Assembly (NCBI GenBank): GCA_947630355.1
Contig: CANRHJ010000125.1
Span: 1 to 5,503 of the forward strand
Direction: 5' to 3'
Length of the DNA stretch: 5,503 nt
Source: Candidatus Gastranaerophilales bacterium
GTDB lineage: Bacteria > Cyanobacteriota > Vampirovibrionia > Gastranaerophilales > Gastranaerophilaceae
A program made the position numbers and the translations under genes. The notes under the pieces are model-generated. The model saw nothing but the letters and a program-made list of their open reading frames with translations. It was not told the origin of the DNA and did not search any database. The number at the start of each line of letters is the position of its first letter. The stretch's first letter is position 1. Below, one piece after another: positions 1-5,503 of this stretch.

Positions 1-393
1 TGAAGCGCCCCTTGTATCCATTGGTTTTCCGTCTATGGGTTCGCCTAAAGGACTTATTAATCTGCCCAGCAAAAAATCACCCATTGGTATTGTTATTGCT
101 TTTCCTGTTGTACTTACCAAACTTCCCTGTCCTATTCCTGCTCCGTCATACAACAACAGTAATTGAGCATTTTCTCCTTTAAATGCAACAACTTCCGCAG
201 GCTTTTTTTCTCCCTCTGCAGTTTCGATAAAGCACAAATCTCCGATTTTTAATCCCGGCAGTTTTACTTCCACAGTTAAACCGAGCAATTTCGACACACT
301 TCCTTTATAAGTGTATAATTTTGTCGAATTGATTATCTCAAACGCCATCTTTTTTACGTATTCTATTGATTTTTCCTGTGATTGTTCTATCAT
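1..393 (-). CDS. fliI: Flagellar/type III export ATPase FliI/SctN, N-terminal part (3' end outside window)
   Basis: The first 131 codons of an ATPase of the FliI/SctN family, which uses ATP hydrolysis at the cytoplasmic face to help release and unfold export substrates. I translated it by hand from the ATG at 391-393; the frame stays open to base 1. Residues 29-95 look like the N-terminal beta-barrel domain: GSVSKLLGLTVEVKLPGLKIG, then GDLCFIE, AEVVAFKGE and LLLLYDGAGIGQGS. Residues 109-122 (LGRLISPLGEPIDG) are the family's conserved 'LGRV.d.lG.PlDG' segment. The Walker A and B motifs would lie beyond the window, so catalytic competence cannot be judged. The start is one base after the flhA stop (TAA-A-ATG) with only a weak GAG 7 bases upstream, so coupling to flhA translation is likely. 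A second ATG at codon 16 is less likely, with no better ribosome site. Flagellar FliI and injectisome SctN cannot be separated on this fragment; the symbol follows the FliF-type neighbour. Confidence 0.9.
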   Translation of the reverse strand, partial: MIEQSQEKSIEYVKKMAFEIINSTKLYTYKGSVSKLLGLTVEVKLPGLKIGDLCFIETAEGEKKPAEVVAFKGENAQLLLLYDGAGIGQGSLVSTTGKAITIPMGDFLLGRLISPLGEPIDGKPMDTRGAS

Positions 394-394
394 T

Positions 395-2500
395 TTACTG
401 CTCAAAATTATAATTTAACGATTCGCCTATTGTATCTACTGCTTCTACCCGTATATCAGTTATCAATTCAGAATATGAAATAACGACTATTGTGGGGATG
501 TGACGTTCCAATAATTGATAGAGAGGAAGTCTTATTCTGGGAGAACAAAGAATTACGGGCTGTACATTTATATTTTGGTGAGCTCTTATTAATGTAGATG
601 CCGCCGATTCAATTAACTCCTGAACCTGCAGGGGATTTAATAAGAACATAGTCCCAAGCTCGGTGCGTTGACAGCTGTCATCCAATGTTTTTTCCCATTC
701 GGGAGAAAGCGTTAACGCATATAATATCTTATCATTCGTGCAATTTGCAAGACATATCTGTCTTCCGAGTGCTGCTCTTAATCTTTCCGATAATATATCA
801 GGTTCTTTGGAAAATCTTGCATAATCACACAAACGCTCAAATATATACATTATATCTTTTATTGAAACTTTTTCTCTAATTAAGTTTACAAAAATCTTTC
901 TTAAATCGCTTGTTGAAATAATTGTAGGAACTAAATCGTTGACAAGTGTGGGATCTTGGCTCTTAACCAATTCCATAAGCTTTAATACGTCGGTTTTTGT
1001 CATTACTTCATCAACATACTTTCTTACACAGTCCTGTAAATGGGTAATTATTACATCAACGGAATCAACAGCCGTAACATCCGTTTGGTTCTTCAAATAT
1101 TCCGTATCCATCCAGTAGGCTTGTGTTTGATATGTCGGATCAACACCAACTATTGCATCTTTGGGAACTTCTTTGCCTGTTGCATCCCATTGATCGGCAA
1201 TTACCATGCTCTTTTTAGGATATACCGTACCTGTTGCAACGGTGTTTCCGCGAACGGATATCATATATTCATTTGCGCCTATTGCCGATGAGTCCATAAT
1301 TCTTATATTTGGTATAATATAACCCAGTTCATCCGTTACTCTTTGACGAAGTGCCGCTATTTTAGGCAATAACAAACCATCCTGTTCCGGATCTGCTATT
1401 TCTAACAGCCCTGAACCGACCTGTAAGTTTAATACATCCACGCCCAATCTCTCATACATCCTGTTCGGATTTGTCAAATCACTCATACTCTTTTTAACGG
1501 CATCCAATTGACCTAATTGCGCCTGTACATCTTTATTTACAGATACAATTAAAAATGCTATTAATATTGCTATGGCATAAATAGTGAATGTATACCAGGG
1601 TAAGCCTGTTCTAAAGCTTGACATCGCTATTAATACCAGAAATACGACAGTAAATATTAAGCTGGAGGGTTTACTCAATATTTGTCCCGCCAAATCACCG
1701 CCTAATGAACCGCCCGCAGCCGTTGAACGAGTCATTACGATACCTGCGGATACCGCCATTAACAATGACGGCAATTGTGCGGCCAATCCGTCTCCTACTG
1801 TTAATACCGTATATTTTTGAACAGCTTCTCCGGGTTGTAAGCCGTTCATTAATATTCCTATTGTTAATCCGCCGATTATGTTTATCAACACAATTATTAT
1901 TCCGGCCATTGTATCACCTTTTACAAACTTCATGGCACCATCCATTGAACCATATAAGTTTGATTCCCGCTGTAAATCCTCTCTTCGTTTTACAGCCTCT
2001 TCCGGTGATATTAACCCTGCATTAAAATCGGCATCTATGGTCATTTGCTTTCCGGGCATAGCATCTAATGCAAATCTCGCAGCAACTTCCGCTATACGCT
2101 CCGAACCTTTTGTTATAACCATAAACTGTACTATAGTTATTATTATAAATATTACAAATCCTACTATAAGATTACCGCCGGTTACAAAGTTCCCGAATGC
2201 ATCAATTACCTCGCCGGCCTCCCCCTTCGCTAATATTAATCTGGTTGATGCTATTGATAATACCAGTCTAAACATTGTACCTATTAATATTATTGACGGA
2301 AATGCCGCTAATTCCAACGGCCGCTGTATATACAACGATATCATCAGTAATAATATTCCCAATGTAATATTAAAGCTTATTGCAAAATTGACTATCCAAG
2401 GCGGCAGCTCGCATATTAACAGCACTATCAGCAATATTACAAATATTGCTAAACCTATTTCACTTAACATTGAAGGCTTGATGCCCTGAGGTTGTGCCAT
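395..2500 (-). CDS. flhA: Flagellar/type III export gate protein FlhA/SctV (FHIPEP family)
   Basis: A complete 701-residue protein, the usual length for FlhA. It forms the export gate in the inner membrane, with a cytoplasmic ring that docks substrates and chaperones. Residues 15-325 hold about seven to eight hydrophobic segments. The family's best-conserved stretches are present: FPSIILIGTMFRLVLSIAST (68-87), VITKGSERIAEVAARFALDA (128-147), MPGKQMTIDADFNAGLI (148-164, with conserved K151 and D156), YGSMDGAMKFVKGD (183-196) and TVGDGLAAQLPSLLM (234-248). The cytoplasmic part from about 345 follows the FlhA_C plan: LLLPKIAALRQRV, IIPNIRIMDS, the DPTYQTQAYWM segment (normally near 'P.fG.pA.WI'), VSIKDI, ALGRQI (577-582) and a C-terminal subdomain with PVILCSPRIRLPLYQLLER. 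The ATG at 2500 lies 3 bases after the fliH stop, and a strong GGGGAGGG ribosome site at 2511-2518 supports it. FlhA and SctV are hard to tell apart at this divergence; the FliF-type neighbour favours FlhA. Its position between fliH and fliI is unusual. Confidence 0.96.
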   Translation of the reverse strand: MAQPQGIKPSMLSEIGLAIFVILLIVLLICELPPWIVNFAISFNITLGILLLMISLYIQRPLELAAFPSIILIGTMFRLVLSIASTRLILAKGEAGEVIDAFGNFVTGGNLIVGFVIFIIITIVQFMVITKGSERIAEVAARFALDAMPGKQMTIDADFNAGLISPEEAVKRREDLQRESNLYGSMDGAMKFVKGDTMAGIIIVLINIIGGLTIGILMNGLQPGEAVQKYTVLTVGDGLAAQLPSLLMAVSAGIVMTRSTAAGGSLGGDLAGQILSKPSSLIFTVVFLVLIAMSSFRTGLPWYTFTIYAIAILIAFLIVSVNKDVQAQLGQLDAVKKSMSDLTNPNRMYERLGVDVLNLQVGSGLLEIADPEQDGLLLPKIAALRQRVTDELGYIIPNIRIMDSSAIGANEYMISVRGNTVATGTVYPKKSMVIADQWDATGKEVPKDAIVGVDPTYQTQAYWMDTEYLKNQTDVTAVDSVDVIITHLQDCVRKYVDEVMTKTDVLKLMELVKSQDPTLVNDLVPTIISTSDLRKIFVNLIREKVSIKDIMYIFERLCDYARFSKEPDILSERLRAALGRQICLANCTNDKILYALTLSPEWEKTLDDSCQRTELGTMFLLNPLQVQELIESAASTLIRAHQNINVQPVILCSPRIRLPLYQLLERHIPTIVVISYSELITDIRVEAVDTIGESLNYNFEQ

Positions 2501-2503
2501 CCG

Positions 2504-3280
2504 CTATATACCCTCCCCGTTTCTCAACGCCTTCTCTATTATTGCCAATTGAGTTGATATTGAAGCATCCGTTAATCCGTTTGAAGTTTCTATTATTACT
2601 CCGCCTTCCGTTATGTTATTATCCGCAACTACACTGATTTTTGCTTCAATTTCATTATCCTTAAATATCTCTGGTATATTATCTTTCACTATCTCGACAT
2701 CTTTCGGCATTACTCTTAACACTATTTTATTTTCCGATTTATTTACTTCTTCCAAAGCACTTTTTATTATTTCTATTGTCGCTGAAGTGTCTGTCTGTAC
2801 TTCCTTCTTAATGATTTTTTTCGCTATTTCCACTGCTATTTCCAAAATGCTGTGCGATATTTTTTCAAAAACTTCATTTTTATAATTATAAAATTCCGAA
2901 AATTTGGTTCTTAACTCCGCTATATCCTGTTCCGCTTTCTCAATACCTTCTTTGTATCCGTCTTGTTTAGCGGCTTCTTTTATACCTATTGCTTCGCTTT
3001 GAGCTCTTGATATTAAATTGCGCTCATTACTTCTCCTGTATCCGCGTCTCCTTGTTCCTTCTCTCCTTTCGGAACGGGGCTCAAATTTTATACTCTCTAA
3101 TGTTAAATCAAAATCGTTTATTGCCTCTTGAGGAGTTTCTTTATTCTCTTCCGTTTCTTCAGGCGCTTCTTCGCTATTGTCAAATATATCCCCGTCATAT
3201 TCTGATATTACGGGCATTTCTTCGGTTTTTTCTTCTTCTTGGGGTTTTGCTATATTCGTATATTTTTTCTTAATTATCAT
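2504..3280 (-). CDS. fliH: Export-ATPase stator/regulator FliH/SctL
   Basis: A 258-residue soluble protein of the FliH/SctL (YscL) family. It is expected to dimerise, bind the N-terminus of the export ATPase and link it to the cytoplasmic ring; the family is distantly related to F/V-ATPase peripheral stalks. The N-terminal third is low-complexity: residues 14-54 are strongly acidic and 69-88 strongly basic. A helical stretch follows with small residues at four-residue spacing, A104-G108-G112-A116, a short version of the family's GxxxG repeat. The C-terminal domain is typical: ILEIAVEIAKKIIKKEV (145-161), KIVLRVMPKDVEIVKDN (185-201) and EGGVIIETSNGLTDASISTQ (225-244). There is no tryptophan, so the N-terminal Trp pair that Salmonella FliH uses to contact its partners is absent. 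The gene overlaps the upstream FliG-like gene by 11 bases. Its ribosome site is poor (A-rich GAAAAAAAGATAA), so translational coupling is likely. Confidence 0.92.
   Translation of the reverse strand: MIIKKKYTNIAKPQEEEKTEEMPVISEYDGDIFDNSEEAPEETEENKETPQEAINDFDLTLESIKFEPRSERREGTRRRGYRRSNERNLISRAQSEAIGIKEAAKQDGYKEGIEKAEQDIAELRTKFSEFYNYKNEVFEKISHSILEIAVEIAKKIIKKEVQTDTSATIEIIKSALEEVNKSENKIVLRVMPKDVEIVKDNIPEIFKDNEIEAKISVVADNNITEGGVIIETSNGLTDASISTQLAIIEKALRNGEGI
2511..2518 (-). promoter_or_regulatory. Ribosome binding site of flhA, inside the end of fliH
   Basis: GGGGAGGG lies within the last codons of fliH and ends 10 bases before the flhA ATG at 2500. The spacing is slightly long but the match is strong. 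It implies that ribosomes finishing fliH and those starting flhA use the same short stretch. Confidence 0.75.
3270..3280 (-). other. 11-base overlap between the FliG-like gene and fliH
   Basis: The fliH ATG (3278-3280) precedes the stop of the FliG-like gene (TAA at 3270-3272) in a different frame. With only an A-rich, weak ribosome site upstream of fliH, the overlap suggests re-initiation by terminating ribosomes and hence linked amounts of the two proteins. Confidence 0.8.
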
Positions 3281-4259
3281 TTATCTTTTTTTCTATCGTT
3301 GTTACTATGGATTGTAATACTCTTGGTGAAAATACGTCCAATGCCGGAAATGTATTATCCAATATAAAGTCTTTTACATTTTCCCGTTCTTTTAATGCTA
3401 AATTGCTGATTACTTCAGGACCTTTACTGTTTATTAATTTATAATATTTCTTTAATAATCGTTCCGTATTTATTTTGTCCGACGGCTGTATCAGTTTTTT
3501 TATTTCTTCCAATGTCTTTATTATTACCTGATGATCAATTTTATTTTCTATATTGCTCATTTTCATATAATTAACTACGTGAGGAATATCGTCCTTATCA
3601 AGTGAATTTAATATTATATTCGCTTTTTCTTCGGGCATACGTTTTAATACGATTGCCAGTGCCGCAAATTTCAATACTTTTTTATCTGACTGACCTTGAG
3701 TATTTCCTTCTTTCTGCACATTTACCAGATTTGACTCATCTTCCGTTTTTTGTACCATATCATTTAAATTTGATGAGTTAACAGCTTTTTCATATTGTTT
3801 TTGTGACAAAACACCGCGTTTTAATAATTTCCCCAGCTCATCAGAATATACATGTTTTACCTTTTCTTCGACTAAATTTATTAACATATCCTGCTGCATA
3901 TTCTTTATAATTGCCAATTTTGCCGTATTAAATATATTCGCAGCTATTATTTGCAATATTGCTTCTCGGTTTTGAGGAGGTATTTTCCCGTTAATTAAAT
4001 CAATTGATTTATGAAAAGTCCATTCACCTATAAATTGAGTTACTAAAGAGGCCTGCTCCGCATTAAATTTGAGCTGGGTATCATTCGCTAATGCCTGTCC
4101 CGACATAAAACAAAACTTATTTACGGTATCTACTATCACCTTTTTTTCGGCATCGGTTAATGTTGCAGGAGCTGCATTATTCTGCCCGCTTAATATTTCC
4201 GCTGCCTGCTTCGCTAAATCTTCCGCAAATCCTTTATAATCAAAACCCTCTATAGGCAT
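3270..4259 (-). CDS. fliG: FliG-like rotor/switch protein lacking the C-terminal torque domain
   Basis: A 329-residue soluble, mostly helical protein encoded between fliF and fliH, the normal place of fliG, the rotor protein that binds the cytoplasmic tail of FliF. Residues 194-257 (KKVLKFAALAIVLKRMPEEK..., then LNSLDKDDIPHVV and VIIKTLEEIKKLI) resemble a FliG armadillo-type repeat of the N or middle domain, where 'aliLa.L....aa.iL..L....q..v...i' is usual. Residues 263-325 continue with a pattern like the FliG segment that ends in 'F.dl..ld.r.iq.vlrev': LALKERENVKDFILDN, then FSPRVLQSIVTTIEKK. The protein stops there, so the last 100 or so residues of ordinary FliG, with the charged stator-contacting helix, are missing. 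Residues 1-190 are helical sequence I do not recognise (WTFHKSIDLI at 80-89, PPQNREAILQIIAANIF at 94-110) with a polar linker at about 168-193. The start at 4259 is fixed by AGGAG five bases upstream. The assignment rests on pattern similarity plus position; another ring-associated protein is possible. Confidence 0.65.
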   Translation of the reverse strand: MPIEGFDYKGFAEDLAKQAAEILSGQNNAAPATLTDAEKKVIVDTVNKFCFMSGQALANDTQLKFNAEQASLVTQFIGEWTFHKSIDLINGKIPPQNREAILQIIAANIFNTAKLAIIKNMQQDMLINLVEEKVKHVYSDELGKLLKRGVLSQKQYEKAVNSSNLNDMVQKTEDESNLVNVQKEGNTQGQSDKKVLKFAALAIVLKRMPEEKANIILNSLDKDDIPHVVNYMKMSNIENKIDHQVIIKTLEEIKKLIQPSDKINTERLLKKYYKLINSKGPEVISNLALKERENVKDFILDNTFPALDVFSPRVLQSIVTTIEKKINDN

Positions 4260-4264
4260 TTAAT

Positions 4265-4269
4265 CTCCT
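4265..4269 (-). promoter_or_regulatory. Ribosome binding site of the FliG-like gene
   Basis: AGGAG sits directly after the fliF stop codon and 5 bases before the ATG at 4259. It fills the 10-base gap between the two genes. It is one of the two strong Shine-Dalgarno sequences in the window and fixes the start of this poorly conserved protein. Confidence 0.85.
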
Positions 4270-5503
4270 TTAAGACTTCTCTATCCAGCTTTTTAACTCT
4301 TTCATCGTTTTTTCGCTGTCTGATTGTTCAATATCGGCAGATACCTCAGATATAATATCATCCAATGATAATTCCGATTGTTCTTTTTTCTCTATTTGTA
4401 ACTGTTTCTGCTGTTCCAGCAATTCCTGCGTTAATATCGTCTGCTTTTCTATTAATTCGGCAGCTTTTAAATTAACATCCACTATTTGCTTTTCCTGTTC
4501 TTCCGTTTTTAATTTTAAATTTTTTAATTCGGCTTCCTGATCTTCCGCTGCTGCTTTTAATTTCTTATGTACAAAAACAAATCCCACAATTAAACCGCCG
4601 ATTATAATAATAAGCGCAAGCCACCACGGATTTCCGGAAGCATCGGGCTTAGGCAGATTTACAGGTCTGTCTGATGCCAAATATGGATCTATTGTTTCTG
4701 CGTATGCTATAGATACGTCATCTGCCGTAACTTTAGGAGATGCAGCACGCGCTATTTGCTGTTTTAACTCATCTTCCGTCATATTAGGAGGCATAGCATC
4801 GGCATTTATTGTTACCGCTACTGATATCTTCTCAATTATTCCGGTTTTATAATACTTCGTTGTATGTGTTTTCCCTACTCCATAGCCTGTTTCCGTTGCT
4901 ACTCGTTCATAATTCTTGTTCTGCGTAGAAGTTGATGATGAATTCTGCAGTCCGTTTGGCAAATAAACACTTACCGCATCAGAACCTTTATTGGAATCTT
5001 GTGAATTATCTCCAAGTCCTTCTCTGAATGTTTGTTCCGTTAATGCGGTTTTTGTTGACGGATCATATTGAATACTTGTTTCTTCTATCGGTACTTGATT
5101 TAAAAACGTGCTTACCGTTACCACATAATTACCGCGACCTAATAACATATCCAGCTGAGCCGCAACATTATTTTTCATGTAATCATCATTTTCTTGTATT
5201 CTCGATAATTGATCATCTATTGACTTTACCAAGCTGCTGTATACATTACCGTTTGAATCTGTAATTGATATATTTTCTGCCGTTAATTCCGATACACTTC
5301 CTATTAACAGGCTTTTTATAGCTTTTATAACGGAAGTATCAAGTCTTACTCCGCTTGCGACCGTCAGCATTACAGTTGCATTTATCGGCTTTTTATCCGC
5401 TTTAAACATTGAATTTTCCGGTATCGTTATCAGTACGGATGCATTATCTATATTAGGCATCTGTCTTATTAATCTTGATAATTCTCCGTTTACGGCACGT
5501 GCC
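4270..5503 (-). CDS. fliF: MS-ring protein FliF, 5' end outside window
   Basis: The C-terminal 410 residues of a FliF-type protein, the inner-membrane ring that houses the export gate. The frame is open to the window edge. The ATG at 5460 is internal, because the codons before it (ARAVNGELSRLIRQ) match the conserved FliF stretch '..l.gELartI...'. About 145 residues, including the first membrane helix and RBM1, should lie outside (estimated from FliF of about 560). Visible residues 1-80 match RBM2 (NASVLITIPENSMF, NATVMLTVASGVRL, ENISITDSNGNV). The RBM3 region follows, with a Ser/Asn-rich beta-collar-like insertion at about 163-195, then NYERVATET and IIEKISVAVTINADAMPPNM. A second membrane helix lies at about 293-312 (WWLALIIIIGGLIVGFVFV), then a long predicted coiled coil (about 317-378). 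The last 14 residues (SEKTMKELKSWIEKS region) resemble the FliG-binding tail of FliF ('..vA..ir.Wl..'). RBM3 and this tail separate it from injectisome SctJ. It heads the visible operon. Confidence 0.93.
   Translation of the reverse strand, partial: ARAVNGELSRLIRQMPNIDNASVLITIPENSMFKADKKPINATVMLTVASGVRLDTSVIKAIKSLLIGSVSELTAENISITDSNGNVYSSLVKSIDDQLSRIQENDDYMKNNVAAQLDMLLGRGNYVVTVSTFLNQVPIEETSIQYDPSTKTALTEQTFREGLGDNSQDSNKGSDAVSVYLPNGLQNSSSTSTQNKNYERVATETGYGVGKTHTTKYYKTGIIEKISVAVTINADAMPPNMTEDELKQQIARAASPKVTADDVSIAYAETIDPYLASDRPVNLPKPDASGNPWWLALIIIIGGLIVGFVFVHKKLKAAAEDQEAELKNLKLKTEEQEKQIVDVNLKAAELIEKQTILTQELLEQQKQLQIEKKEQSELSLDDIISEVSADIEQSDSEKTMKELKSWIEKS

Noticed and set aside
685..1291. Plus-strand open frames of 64 and 83 codons
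   Set aside because: They are antisense to the flhA cytoplasmic domain, with no homology or ribosome site visible.
1584..2025. Two overlapping plus-strand open frames of 78 and 106 codons
   Set aside because: They are antisense to flhA residues that match the family well, and have no ribosome site or recognisable protein.
1878..2489. A 203-codon open frame on the plus strand
   Set aside because: It lies entirely antisense to the conserved membrane half of flhA, and its translation shows no domain. It is a by-product of the codon composition of hydrophobic segments.
2613..3273. Plus-strand open frames of 90 and 94 codons rich in hydrophobic residues
   Set aside because: They are the complement of Lys/Glu-rich fliH codons, which read as Phe/Leu/Ser on the other strand. 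They look like membrane peptides only for that reason.
5458..5460. ATG at 5460 as the start of the FliF gene
   Set aside because: The frame is open to the window edge, and the 14 codons upstream encode conserved FliF sequence (GELSRLIRQ), so this Met is internal and the gene is truncated by the window.
1..5503. tRNA genes, CRISPR repeats, insertion sequences, terminators
   Set aside because: The window is fully occupied by tightly packed coding sequence. I saw no regularly spaced repeats, inverted terminal repeats, tRNA-like cloverleaf or GC-rich hairpin followed by a T-run at any gene junction.

Overview
The window is a compact, single-strand stretch of a type III secretion / flagellar export operon. 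All genes lie on the minus strand and are transcribed from high to low coordinates. The DNA is AT-rich and the proteins are clearly diverged from proteobacterial homologues, which suggests a low-GC bacterium from a less-studied phylum. I cannot name the phylum from this sequence. A cyanobacterial sister lineage (Melainabacteria-type) or a similar gut/environmental lineage is a guess only.

Layout in transcription order: a FliF-type MS-ring protein (4270-5503, its 5' end outside the window); a FliG-like protein with an unusual domain plan (3270-4259); a FliH/SctL stator protein (2504-3280); a complete FlhA/SctV export gate protein (395-2500); and the first 131 codons of a FliI/SctN export ATPase (1-393, its 3' end outside the window). 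Gaps between genes are 10, -11 (an overlap), 3 and 1 bases. There is therefore no room for an internal promoter or terminator in an intergenic space, and the genes are very probably co-transcribed and partly translationally coupled. No stretch of more than 10 bases is non-coding.

Together the genes encode the core of an export machine: a membrane ring (FliF), a protein expected to sit on its cytoplasmic face (FliG-like), the ATPase regulator (FliH), the ATPase (FliI) and the export gate (FlhA). FliF with a full RBM3 region and a C-terminal FliG-binding-type motif points to a flagellar-type apparatus rather than a classical injectisome with SctJ.

Two things do not fit an ordinary flagellum. 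The FliG-like protein ends before the charged torque-generating domain and carries about 190 residues of unrecognised sequence at its N-terminus. The order fliF-fliG-fliH-flhA-fliI places flhA between the normally adjacent fliH and fliI. The locus may therefore encode a non-motile, flagellum-derived secretion system or a strongly remodelled flagellar base. That is an inference to be tested on the flanking genes (stators, filament, hook, secretin).
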